This document shows, piece by piece, positions 33,125 through 44,077 of a stretch of 64,000 nucleotides of DNA. The stretch is from positions 124,001 to 188,000 of the forward strand of contig WOFQ01000013.1 of assembly GCA_012184525.1 (NCBI GenBank), given 5' to 3'. A program made the translations under genes and the position numbers. Source of the DNA: Xenoacremonium recifei. Lineage: Eukaryota > Ascomycota > Sordariomycetes > Hypocreales > Nectriaceae. Positions within the stretch are counted from its first letter, which is position 1, and every line of letters starts with the position of its first letter. The notes under the pieces were generated by a model. That model was not told where the DNA came from, searched no databases, and saw only the letters and a program-made list of their open reading frames with translations.

Positions 33125-35403
33125 TTATCTATTTCCCTTCGCATTCGAGTTCACAGCCTGCAATTCGCCCAGTCCCAAGTCCCAATCCATCGTAGACCAA
33201 TCCAAATGGTTCATGTCAACGTCGTAATATGTCGGATAGTCGGTAAACGCGGGGTCTATAGCAGCAGCACATGCCTGACCAAAGCTGCCCGGATCAGACG
33301 CTATTAGTGTTAGGCTGTGTTGAATTGATGTTACGAGCGGCGGCGTCTCAAGAGCTTCCCCCGAATCTTTGCATGCTTCCTCCCTGGCTTCCCATGCCTG
33401 AAGGATCATGTTTGTCAGGAGTTTGAAGAATGTGCCCGTAACAGACAGCGTCTGCAGAACAGCGTGATAGTTTTGGTCCATAGTCTTCCAAGCCTCAGTA
33501 GCTTGGGCACCCAGTGGGCGCCACTTCAGATGTTGGACGATTTGAACGTATGCTATGAATGGGAAGTAGGACTGCACCATCCAGTTGAAACCCTTGATCA
33601 GAGGTGATTCCATCAGCTTTGTATTGCACTCCAACATGCGCAGCGCATGAGAAAGAGCCGCGTTTCGCTGATCCTCGGCTTGATGCAACGGTGAACCGGA
33701 GTATCGAAAGTGGTGCTCCATCAAGGAGTATTTCGCAACATGTCCTCGTGTCGTCAAGATCGTCATGAGGTGAACAGGGTTATCTGGGTCGCAATTTTTC
33801 AGCCATTTATCCTCAATCGCACTTGCAAATTTCTCCATCTCGGATTCGTGTGCGTCCTGCCCAGCTTCTGTGTCAATGGGTTTGAGACCGGGCCCGTAGA
33901 ATCCGAGGTGGAATTTGGCATGACGAACGAAATCTGCCAGCTCACTGCGACATACGACGAACAAGACATCAGTGGGTTTTCCTTGGGGCTGTGGGGGATC
34001 TTTCATCTCTTCTCGGAGATCTGGGTCGTTGGTTGCCAAAGGAACTCTGCAGTCCCAAGTTGGAAGAAGCGACGTGGCAGGCATGTCAGCCATTTCTCCG
34101 ATGCGATTATCGAAAAGCAGCAGCGTCCACCAGATCCTGCGACTCATCTCGGCTTCAAGAGGGGTGCGTTTAGCCAAGACTGCTTCGCTGTGAATGCCCA
34201 TCCGCTGGCCGATGTGAACGGCGATCCCAAGCATAGAGGATAGGGACTGGGGAGATGTCGTAGGCCTCACGGACATCTATGCTTATAAGAACATGCGAAG
34301 AAAATTGAGTCAGAATACTTACCAAGTAAAGGCATAAAGCTGTCAAGCAATCGCGATCAGCACTGCGCATGAATCTGCTCTTGAGGAGAGCTTGTTGACA
34401 TCCAAGTTGAAACTTCGCAAGGAGATCTGACTTTGACGACCCAAACATCGTTTGACAACCATCATCGGTAAGGCTTATGACAGCCATGCAGTAGATTCCA
34501 AACATGAGGGCCTCTAATTCTGACTTAATCGTCAAGACATTGGCAGCGGCCTCCATGATTCGCCTCTGCAAGCTGGGAGTGTGGGTGACTTTCAGCAGCG
34601 GGTCGACGTTGTCCAGGTAGACTTGCCAGAGTTGGAAGATCTGGAACGGCTGTGGATGCAAGGTATACATGTCGATAATTGTCTGCTGTGATCCAAACCC
34701 AAATAGGAGGTGGTCGTCATTTGCAATCGTTTGATCCCAGGCCTTCTTAAAGACAACGCCCCGCACCTCATCATCAGAGGAATCATCATCTGTGCGATCG
34801 CGGAACTATTTCCGTTATTACTTGTATTTCTAAGGGCTCTCATTCCAAGAAGGCCTACCTCTTGGTTCATAGTGTCCAACATACGTCTGGAATAAGTCAG
34901 CTGACCAGAGACTGATTTGGTCCAGTACTCCAAGACGACACGCACTTAGCTTCGCGAGCCCGTGGTCTTTCCAGGATAGAGGTCGTAGCAGGTGATGACA
35001 CAGATACAGTGCTTGTCCCTGGCTCATCTTCAGATTCAGGAAGCTCTCTCTGCATTACCACGTTGGATCGAGGATCTCGCGGGTGAAGCGGTTCAAAGCT
35101 GATGTTATGCTTGGTGAGAATCTCCTCATACTTGCGAATACGATCTAGCAGTTCCCTCTCTGGAAAACGACGCTTCCGTTGACGCTGAATCTGGTTCGCT
35201 GGCACGCATTGAATGCGATTCTTGACGCACATTGCGCAAGGGTTGTTATGATCGCATTTCACCTTGCGCTTCTGGCAGAAAACACAAGCTTGCTGTCGTC
35301 GCGGTCTCAGCCGCCCATCTTCTGTCTGTGGAGAATGAGATGTTGAGGCAGGATCGGAAACAGGGGCTTCTCCCGTCTTTGAAAGGGTCGACATGGCTAT
35401 CAA
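33125..35403 (-). CDS. Zn(II)2Cys6 transcription factor with fungal TF domain
   Basis: Nuclear regulator. The N-terminal exon carries the zinc cluster QQACVFCQKRKVKCDHNNPCAMC followed by the last Cys in RIQCVP and a basic stretch RQRKRRFPERELLDRIRKYE that leads into a coiled coil. The middle-homology region spans several exons (about 34170-34766 and 33125-34276), including RRIWWTLLLFDNRIGE, the conserved segment of the fungal TF domain. The C-terminus ends in an acidic/Trp-rich tail (HLDWSTMDWDLGLGE), typical of activators. Several introns, not all placed exactly. It lies upstream of the DHA2 carrier on the same strand and is a candidate for binding the repeated CGG elements there. Start at 35403 or a Met 9 nt downstream. 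Confidence 0.9.
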
Positions 35404-36062
35404 GGCACTGTTGCAGGAGCAGTGTTGTTCGAGATGACGAAGAGTCCACTTGAAGTGAGTGTTGAGATTTTGCCCAGCCTAAGGTAAAACTTATTATATA
35501 AGCTCCAGGGCTAGACTCCCTTCGAACTATAGGCCTAAATGCCCTAGAACTATAGGCCTAGTGCCCCGAAGAGTTAGGCTACTCAGGGCATTTTAGGCAG
35601 GCTACTCAGGCCTGTAATCATCCATGGATTCGATCTTCTTTGCATGGGGGTACCCGTGCAAATATGACTCGCCGGACCTGCAAAAGACATAGGAACCAAA
35701 TGGCAGAACAATCACTTGGAGTAAGGGAAAAAAACTTCATGAAGAGTAGCAGCTTTACTTTAAGGTTAAATTCGACTAATAGTTGGATGCCGTATCGGCA
35801 CTTAGAAGGGAAATATTCTTAGTCCATCCGGACTTTGGTGTTGAAACCATATATGGTCGTCGTGTGTTGAATCTTACTGACGATCATCTCGTTGCGGTGT
35901 TGAAACCACGGTCTGGTCACAGACCAGCAGTGTTGAAGTCTGCTTTCATGTATCCTCGCCTCGTAAAAAGCTTCTCCGTGTCACACCAAGGATCGCCATA
36001 CTATCGTGGCTCCAGTTGGGGGTTGGAGCTGTCGCTTGCACACACCGTTGGCCGCCTGAGTA
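35404..36062. repeat. Repeat-bearing intergenic region
   Basis: Between the regulator start and the MetAP2 stop. At 35524-35560 the string GAACTATAGGCCTA occurs twice, 23 bp apart, and CCTAAATGCCCT near 35534 faces AGGGCATTTTAGG near 35585 as an imperfect inverted repeat. Further on, GGTGTTGAAACCA recurs at 35837-35849 and 35896-35908. This looks like a small mosaic of decayed repeats. No gene supported. Confidence 0.5.
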
Positions 36063-37741
36063 TCAGTAGTCGGTACCGCGACTGATAATTTCCTTCTGCG
36101 ACTCTCGCATCAAGATAGTCTATGACAGTTAGTCGTTTCCATTATCTTCCATCGCAGGTCTTTGAACTTACATGTTCAAATTGAGCGGAGTAGGATCCGG
36201 GGACATCCACCAGCGGCTGGTAAGCGTTGAGTAGCCCGTTCGACACGAGGCTGTTGATCTGTTATGTTGTCAGCATAGAGCCTCTATCCTCCTTCAAAGT
36301 TTGATGCTTACGCCAGCTAGATAGCGGTCACATCCGAGACGATCAAGGTAGCGTCGACAAAAGACGATAGTGCCAAAGTTCTCCCGGATCGTCTTGTACA
36401 AGCGATTCGCTGACGAGAGAGGAAGCGACACTCTCTCCGGAGCACCATAGTCCAACCCGTACCCGTAGATTCCCGGCTTTATCATGAATCGTCAGTAGAG
36501 TCTTACAAATGTTATTAGGCAAGCTTACAGCATCCCGAAGCCATCCACGACCCGTGGTGCCAAAAGTCTCGATGGCAAAGATTTCTCCTTCTTCCATCTT
36601 GGTCTGGTCCGAGTTCTTGATGAACGGGATGGTCTTAGAGCCGTGAATGCGGTACGGCCTGATGTCGTGCCCCGAAATGTTCCGCACAGCCTTGACAGGG
36701 AAAGTCTTGCCGCGAATCTCGACTTCGTAGCTCTCCATGGCTTCCTGGATGGCAGCACTGACGTCGCAGATGCGCACGTCAATACCGGCAGCCTATCAAC
36801 AGATGTCAGTCTTTGATCCTATCGTGGGAGACTATGTCCATTTACCTTGATGCCAGAATTGGTGGCGTCTTTGACTGCCGCCAGGAGGTTGTCGTAAGTC
36901 GGGTCGAAGGACATGGTGAAAGCGCTGTCGACAATCCAGCCGTTGATCTGGACGCCGAAGTCAACCTTCATAACGTCTTCATACTGCAGGACGATGTCTT
37001 TCTGGCCAGGGTTGGGCGTGTAATGGGCCACACAGTTGTTAAGAGACAACCCCGTCGGAAATCCCATGCCCGACTTGAGACCTTGGCCCGGCTCTAGTCC
37101 AGCATTGTCCAGCAGAGCGCGAACTCCATCTTCGACCCCAAGAGCGATCTCTGTGAGCGTATGGCCCGGCTTGACTGTATCCTGAACCCAGCGTCGGACT
37201 TGACGATGCACCTCGGCGGCCTTTCGGTAGTCGCGGAGAAGAGTCTCGTCCTCCAAGTTGCGACGCGCGATGGAAGAACGCGATTCCGCAGCCTTTGCCC
37301 TAGCAGTTGTATCTCCAGAGGGAACACCATGGTCCATGTATTCGCCCGGAGGAAAGTCGCCGGAGGGGAAGAGAACGTCAAGCGACACCCTGGGAGGCGA
37401 CGACTGCTTCGTCGCGGAACCCTTGGCCTTCTTCTTCTTGGGCCGCCGGCGTTTCTTGTTCTTGCTTGTTGTACCAGTCGAGGCAGGGCCTGTTAGCGGA
37501 GCGGTGGGAGTCGCGTCATCGTCGTCGTCATCGTCATCATCGTCGCCGCCTGCGGTGCCTTTACTGCCCACGCATCCATCGCCATCTCGAGAGTGTTGAG
37601 CGCCTCGCGGGGCTCCGCCGGCGTCATTCGATCCGGAGGGAGTTGGGCCGTCTATCAGGTGTCAGCACTCGCACTAAGGGATGGGATAGATAGCGTACCA
37701 TCATGTTGATAGTCTTCGTGCTCGAAAGTCTTGGAGCCCAT
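36063..37741 (-). CDS. MAP2: Methionine aminopeptidase type 2
   Basis: Cytosolic dinuclear metalloprotease that removes the initiator Met from nascent proteins; the fumagillin target. A hydrophilic N-tail has a run of about ten Asp followed by a Lys/Arg-rich block (KKRRRPKKKKAKG), the ribosome-associating charge pattern of type 2 enzymes. The catalytic pita-bread domain shows the substrate His in NCVAHYTPNPG, metal ligands in KVDFGVQINGWIVDSAFT (two Asp), SGHDIRPY (His), FAIETFGTTGRG (Glu) and QFEHTILMRES (Glu). Five or so introns. C-terminus ends ISRGTDY. The start Met at 37741 opens a short first exon (MGSKTFEHEDYQHD). Filamentous fungi often hold more than one MetAP2; whether this is the housekeeping copy cannot be told. 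Confidence 0.95.
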
Positions 37742-38737
37742 GATTGCATAGCCGAAAGCGCCTCCGTTGCGGCTTTAGGACGGTATGGAATTGTCAGTAG
37801 GTGAAGTTTTGAGGTGGAGGTTTCGGACCGTACGACTTCCCCAGCTTTTGTCGGGGATTTCTAATACCGGGGCAAAAAGGTCCGGTTCATACATATGCGG
37901 AGTAAGCACAACGACACCCAAAGAAATAACGAAAAGGAGAGGCTTTAGGGAAGATAACTTTCAAGAAAAGTTGCACACAATAAATCTTTTCACATACGAA
38001 ACTAGAACTTTGGTTGTTTCCTTTCTATGCCAGGGACGGCGCATCAAGTGTCCCAACATAGGACATGAAGCTGTCGCCAATTGCCCCGCGTAAATACCCT
38101 CGCAGGGCACCGCTTCCGTTGAAGTAGCCCAATCTTGACAACTCGGCTTATTTTCTTGGACAAATGCGGGCAGATACATCACGACAAAATAGTTCTCCTC
38201 CCGTCTGCTGTAGCTATATGCCGGGAAGTTCCCGAGACTTCCTCCGCTTAACCATAGCCGGGCTATTCCAAAAGGTCTTGTGACACATTCTCACGATGTA
38301 ACTATAGGATTCTTGCTGATCTCAGGCTAAAGGCGAGGGGTTAGTTTGTCTGTGTCTCCCAAACACGCGTTACGGAACCTCTACCTTGGCCACGTAACAT
38401 CTACTCATTCCTTCAGCCCCGGTTGTGGTCAGACTGTCAGCGAACAGACGGGCTGTTTCCGGCAACTCTTCCGTAGGATGCCACAAATTAATTTACATTT
38501 CGGTTTCGGTCTAAACCGATGTGATCGGCGTAGCTCAGAATACCCCAGACTATGCTGTGGTAGTGATCATTTGGGGTCCGGCCTCCATCTGCGGGCGATC
38601 CCCCGGGTTCCGTCTCTCTTCGAGGAGGAACCGCTGGAGTTTTGGAAGAAGTTCTAACTTAAATAAAACGTAGAGTCTTTCGTGTCTAGCCACGAGACAA
38701 GTCCTGCCTAACAAAGGTCGAGACTCTTGTATTCAAT
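37742..38737. promoter_or_regulatory. Divergent intergenic region
   Basis: About 1 kb shared by MetAP2 and the alginate-lyase-family gene. Chance frames only. Confidence 0.5.
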
Positions 38738-40033
38738 ATGCCAAACCTCACCTTGCAATCCTTAGCTCTTGCAACTGCTCTCGCTTGCTGCGGAGCCAAA
38801 GGAGCTTTCGTCCATCCTGGCTTGATGTATAATCAAGCACAAATTGACACTTTCAAGGCACATGCTCTCTCAGGTATCCTAGAATCTAGGTGTTTCCTTA
38901 ACACTAACAGCTGCTAATCCATCGTAGGCGATGAGCCTTGGTCGTCTACATACGCGGCCTTTCGGAGTGATAGTCGTTCAAGTTCCAACTACACCATGAA
39001 AGGTCCTGCGTCCGTGGTCGGAACCAGCGATGACACCACTGTGACCACCGCCACGACGAATTTCTATGCTGACGCATTGGCTGTGCATTTCAATGGCCTC
39101 AATTTCGCAATCACGGGAGATGCTGCCAATGCTGAAAAGGTGGCCGAGATAGTTGACGCTTGGTCCTCGACTTTGGAAGAAGTCACCGGCGGCGACAACT
39201 TTATTGGCACTCTCCCCGGCTGGGATTTGATCAATGGAGCAGAGCTGGTGTACTATCTCAACGGTGGCTGGCCAACTGGGGCTGACAACTTCGCCCGGGC
39301 CCAGCAAATGTGTTCTGACCTCTTCGTGCCTACCATGTATGCGGCCGCAAACCCTCCAAGCCAGCCGGTCCCCGGTGGAAATCAGGCTTTTGGTGGTCAT
39401 CGCGCGGGAATGTCGTACGCCATCTTCACTAACAACCAAACTGGTTTTGACGCCGAATTGGAGATTCTCATGCAACCATTCGACAGCTGCACCGGTACAG
39501 AAGGATCCGGGATTCAAGCATTGATCCAAAATGTTACGGGGCAGTGCGCCGAGGCAGGTCGAGATCAAGGGCATTCCGCAGACGAGATTGGTTGGATCGA
39601 GGAGGCCGCCCGTGTTGCTTACAATCAAGGTGGTTTCTCTCAGTCTTTCCGGAAGGATTAAGCTGACAAGCCTTTTCTAGGTCACTCAGAAATGTTCGAC
39701 CTTGTAAGTCAAGATGGAAACGAGACGCCGCTGCTCCTCCTCGCGTATGAGTATTATTTCAAGTATAATCTCGGTAACACTGTTCCTTTCGACACCACGT
39801 GGCATCCGTGTTGTTGCGGGAGCATTGATTATACCGTGATCTCGAACAACTCCCGCGGCGTAGTGAAGCCCATAGGCGAGTCCACATTCAACTACTACGT
39901 CTCTGAGAAAGGTTTGAGTATGCCCTATACGCAACAATGGTTGACGGAAAACCGGCCTTTGCAGGTTCCGGCTGTCAATCCCAACGACTTCTTGTGCTAC
40001 TCTACGTTGACTTGGGCTGCTGGAAAGTTATGA
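38738..40033 (+). CDS. Secreted alginate-lyase-family protein
   Basis: Predicted 396 aa from exons 38738-38873, 38928-39629 and 39681-40033 (1191 nt). A signal peptide (SLALATALACCGAKGAF) is followed by a helical toroid domain of the Alginate_lyase type (Pfam PF05426). FVHPGLMYNQAQID is the usual opening with Leu/Met-rich first helix; NFAITGDAANAEKVAEIVDAWSSTL and the segments GWDLINGAELV and GGHRAGMSYAIF carry the Asn, His and Tyr residues expected around the cleft. YNQGGHSEMFDL spans intron 2. Fungal members are secreted and of uncertain substrate; alginate itself is unlikely for a land fungus, and glucuronan or another uronic-acid polymer is more likely. Cys-rich near the C-terminus (WHPCCCGSIDY). 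Confidence 0.88.
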
Positions 40034-40206
40034 GTCCTTGATGAAAGGAGTCTGCACTCAATGGTAGAATAATAACCCAGAACCTAGATAGCATGGTCAG
40101 GCGGAAAATAAGGTGACTCATATATCTCTCGTTCCATTATTTTGTACCAAATTCCACCTGCCCTAAGGAGATCTGCAGCCTCTGATGTTGGCCTTTATGA
40201 CTTCCT

Positions 40207-41261
40207 TCATTGGATCAACTTCATCCCTGCGGCTGGGTATCTCTCGCCAACAACCGGGAATGTATCCAGGATCTCCTGGACTTCTGATAAATCCTCCTTA
40301 GCCAATTTAATCTCTTTCGTATTCTCCGTCATGCGCTGTGCAGAGCTCGATCCAGAAACTGGGATAAGGAAGGGCATGCCTGGTCGTTGACTCTGAGCCT
40401 TAATCCAGTTTAATGCGAGTTGCGCCATAGAGCAGTTCTTGGACTCGGCAATCTTCTTCACTGCCTCAACTAGGTCGAGATTCTTTTGGAAGTTATCGGG
40501 TTGGAACCGCGGGAAGAATCGGTGGTGTGATTTGGCTGGTAAATCGTCAATACTCTTGAAGCGGCCAGTCAGCATCCCACCTCCGAGCGGAGTATGTGCA
40601 AGCATTGGAATTCCGTTTGCACCGCAGAGCTCTGCCACGCCATTATCGAAAACATCGGTGGCCCAAAGACTGATTTCACTCTCCATGAGATCAATCTTCG
40701 CGACCTTCATTGCGCGCTGAATCGTCGGGGCCGTCATCTCACTAAGGAGGATGCCTCCGATCTTGCCCTCGTCAACAAGCTGAGCGAGAGCTTTCACAGT
40801 CTCTTCGATAGGGACGTTAGGGTCTACCCTTGCTGGGCCGAAGATGTCGATTTTCTTCTTTCCATCCAAAATTCGAAGAGCGTTGTCGACAGATTTGCGC
40901 ATGCCTTCGCGAGAACAGTCGAAGGAGTGTGTTCTCATATCCAAGATGCCACTCTTGAGACATATGATGACCTTTTCAGCGTCTTCTGGGTAGGCAGTGA
41001 AATATCGGTTGAGCAGATGCAGGGAGTTGTTGTCCGGGGTTCCATAGAAGTCAGCGCCAGCCCAGACATTGGCACCAGCAGCTACTGCGGCTCGCAGAAC
41101 GGGGAATGCCTCTTCGTCAGAGAGAGGACTGCCAAATCGAGTCATGTCTATTGGTATGTGAGATTAAGCAAGACATATTGTCGACAAGACATTGACTCAC
41201 TGGCGAGACCAACGCCATTTTGGCTAATCTCCTTGCCTACGAGACAAGGCATTTTGGGCAT
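40207..41261 (-). CDS. Aldo/keto reductase, pyridoxal-reductase-like
   Basis: Cytosolic NADPH-dependent reductase of 333 aa from exons 41201-41261 and 40207-41147 (1002 nt). (alpha/beta)8 barrel with the catalytic tetrad region GANVWAGADFYGTPDNNSLHLLNRYF (Asp/Tyr), the Lys in IICLKSGI, and the usual His replaced in IFGPARVDPNVPIEETV, as in the yeast-type pyridoxal reductase (YakC/Plr1) group. LAHTPLGGGMLTGRF and IPVSGSSSAQRMTENTK form the NADPH phosphate-binding loop. I chose the first of two in-frame Mets (41261). Converges with the alginate-lyase gene (173 bp between stops). Reduction of pyridoxal or of other aldehydes are both possible. Confidence 0.9.
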
Positions 41262-41741
41262 TTAGTGGAGGGAATTTGGAAGTCAATACCTTGAGATTGT
41301 CCAGTATAAACATGGGAAGGAAGGATCAGATCTATCCGAGATCAAGGGTGGGCAGCTAGGAGGTCTATTTCAACGTCATCCACGCGAATTTGGGGGGCTG
41401 GTAACGGGCTTGACGAAAGGCCCGAATACCGGCATGTCTCAATGAGCAATTAAGCAATTTCTCAAACTCCAAGTTGATCTTGTCGGCATGTCGGCGAGAA
41501 AATGCCCCGTCTGATCGCCTGGCAGTGACATATTCTCGTGAGAATGTGGTCTAGACTTTGGGCGGCCTTAAGCCCTAGCTGCCGTTAAGTCCGCATGTGC
41601 GATGGTGCTCCATCTCATCGGTCTATGTAAAATTTCAGCTCAAGGTTAGAGCAATTGTGAGCGACTTCGTACTTATATTATCTACCAAACCATACAGAGC
41701 ACCACAGATTCTAGGGTCAGAAAAGCAAATATCCATACTCC
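41262..41741. other. Intergenic, no supported gene
   Basis: About 480 bp holding the reductase promoter and the 3' flank of the hydrolase. Nothing else seen. Confidence 0.5.
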
Positions 41742-43058
41742 TCAATTCGCGTCAACACCTGTTCCGCCAGCAGCTATGAAGATTTTCTCCAGAAGTTCGA
41801 CAGACTGTATTACACTGTCATGGTCAGTCCCGTTAACCGTTGTCGTCTCGAAGTCTATCACATCTTGGATGTCTCCAAGACCTTTGCCTTTCCATGTCTC
41901 TTCGAAGTAGGCCTGCCCTTGCTTCCCTATCATGACATCGGTTTCGGCAAAGTAAGACATCACCTTGATCTTCTCTTTGCTCCCGGGCTGGGAACTCTGT
42001 CGCCCTCTTTCAAGATCGACAAAATCTTTGACGAAAGTTCGATAATTGTCACACTTCTCCCACGTGCATTTTGGTCCTTTTCGAAGACACTGCAGAGCTT
42101 CGCTATTTGCACCCACGGTGTTTTCGTCAAACATGGTCTTGAAGACTAGTGTCTCAAGTTCTGCCTGCAGTTCCTGGTCTAGACCGTACACCTCTGCCAG
42201 TCTCTTCCTGTTCCTTGCTTGCAGTGAAGTGTCATTAGCACTTGCCTCGGGTGATATCGCATTCGAGACCTTGTTGAACACCGAGCCACTGGTTGCAAGT
42301 ACCGGTGCAGCCTGCAACATGAAGAACTTGGGAAGCAAATGCCAAATACTGAAAGCCTTAACAGGGAGATACTGCGCTATCTGCCATGTCGTCTTATGCG
42401 AGCAACTCGGGTCCACCCAGGGTGCTAAGTTTCGATCAGACGCTACGACTCTGGAGATCATATCTGCAACGAAGATAGACTTACCTAAGAGGATAGCGAG
42501 GGGTTTCTCAGGATGCAGCACTTCTCTGCACTGGTAAAGAGTGTTCAAAATGTACATAGTGCCAGCGCTGTGGGACATCAAGATGACATGAGGGATCTTG
42601 AGGTGTGAGAGGAGAAGTGGTACGAGTTCGATCCAGACCTTGATCCTGAATTCTAAAGGTACATCTGTAGAATGGCCCATCCCAGGACTAAGAGCACCTG
42701 AATTAGCAAGGGCGAGTCACCCCAGTATGAGCTAAATGGTTGGGACTCTCCAAAACAGCTCTTATCGGGCTGCTAAAGGTAAGGTGCCATACCGGTCTAC
42801 AATGAGAACGCGAACTCCTGTTTTCTCGGCAATAGCATGCAGCGAGACCCCGAGATACCTTGAGGCAAACATGCCTGGAATAAGGAGAATAGTCGGAGGA
42901 TTCGGCTCTGAATCAGATGGGAGCCTGCCAACATCTGCGTAACTAACGGCGAGTTCATCGTGATCCGAAGTAGCCGGAAGTGCGAAACGTTGATGGAAGC
43001 GCGGGTTCGAGATGTACTGCAGGGCCCGCTCATGAGCGGACGTTGCTTCAGAATCCAT
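41742..43058 (-). CDS. Alpha/beta hydrolase fold protein
   Basis: Predicted 403 aa from exons 42793-43058 and 41742-42687 (1212 nt) across a 105-nt intron; the splice restores the conserved loop VDRPGMGHST. Fold elements: oxyanion segment LLIPGMFASRYLG, then DRPGMGHST, nucleophile elbow MSHSAGTMY with its Ser, and C-terminal HD in NGTDHDSV as likely catalytic His. A helical lid of about 150 residues between the elbow and the last strands makes it longer than simple hydrolases. No signal peptide. Such fungal proteins are often annotated only as hydrolase-like; substrate unknown. Confidence 0.82.
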
Positions 43059-44077
43059 GGCGATAACTGTGAAGAGGCTTCAAGATGAAACGACGTTGGC
43101 AGACAAAGGAAGATGATGTGACGTTGGTAAACACGTACGCTTTCGGAACCGTTCTGGAGTGGGGCGAATCCTTCAAGCCTCAATTTAACTTACCCTGCAG
43201 AAGAGTATGCTAATAGAGCCGTATTTGCTCATATGTAGCCAAAACGAGAGCTGCGATGATGATAAAAGGTAATTGGTTTTAGTCACTTATTTCACCCAAC
43301 CCCGGCGTTGAGTAGTGCCGAGAAATATGCCGTTTGGCCTGGCCAAAATTTCTCTGCCATAAAATACGTATACACATGGACCAACTGTGAGAATCAGTTC
43401 AAATATGAGGAGCTCTGGAAATAACCCCGATGCATGGCCGGATCTAAAGGGTTATTTCGTTGAGAAAGCTTTCTGTTTACTCCAGTGAATTGACTTTTGT
43501 TCAAGGAACTGATGGAAAATATATCGTAAAAAGGTAGAACATGACCTAGATCACCTAGTTTCCAATGGAAGAATGAAAAGTCGCGGATAAATCTTACCAA
43601 TGACGCAAGCTTTAGGCTAATGTCAAAGCCTGGGAATTATATCGCATTGAAATGAAATGAGTTAGACTGAGGGGTTCGCATCGATCTATCAATCACAAGG
43701 TGCACCGAGACTCTCAAAATCCCGGACGAACCCCCGCCGGATGTTCCAACGGCAGTCGGGCTCCGAGCGGCATGGCATCATCCATCATCCAGTCTTCGTG
43801 ATCTAGGTCCCATTAAGATATAATCTAGCTGTTTATTGATTGGAACCCCATGGGGAAGCCCCCGCATAGCGTGCTCTTCCCCCTGGATATCTTGGTTATT
43901 GCAACTTGGAGATCCGAGGCTACGGATCTCGTCGGTGTTCCGATGCCGTTCACTCAGCGCAGATGACATTCATTAGTATTATAATGTCGAAGAATATATA
44001 ATGATGTAAAAATACATGAAGGATTTGTTCTCAACGCCTAGCTCCTCAGATTGTTGGTAATCCATCCCGTCAATCAG
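43059..44077. promoter_or_regulatory. Divergent intergenic region
   Basis: About 1 kb shared by the hydrolase and the GH43-like gene. A TATATAA box lies near 43995, about 80 bp before the GH43 start. Confidence 0.5.

Noticed and set aside
30418..37741. Fumagillin-like self-resistance cluster (MetAP2 plus MFS plus regulator)
   Set aside because: No terpene cyclase, polyketide synthase or P450 is present between or beside these genes; the adjacency is weak evidence.
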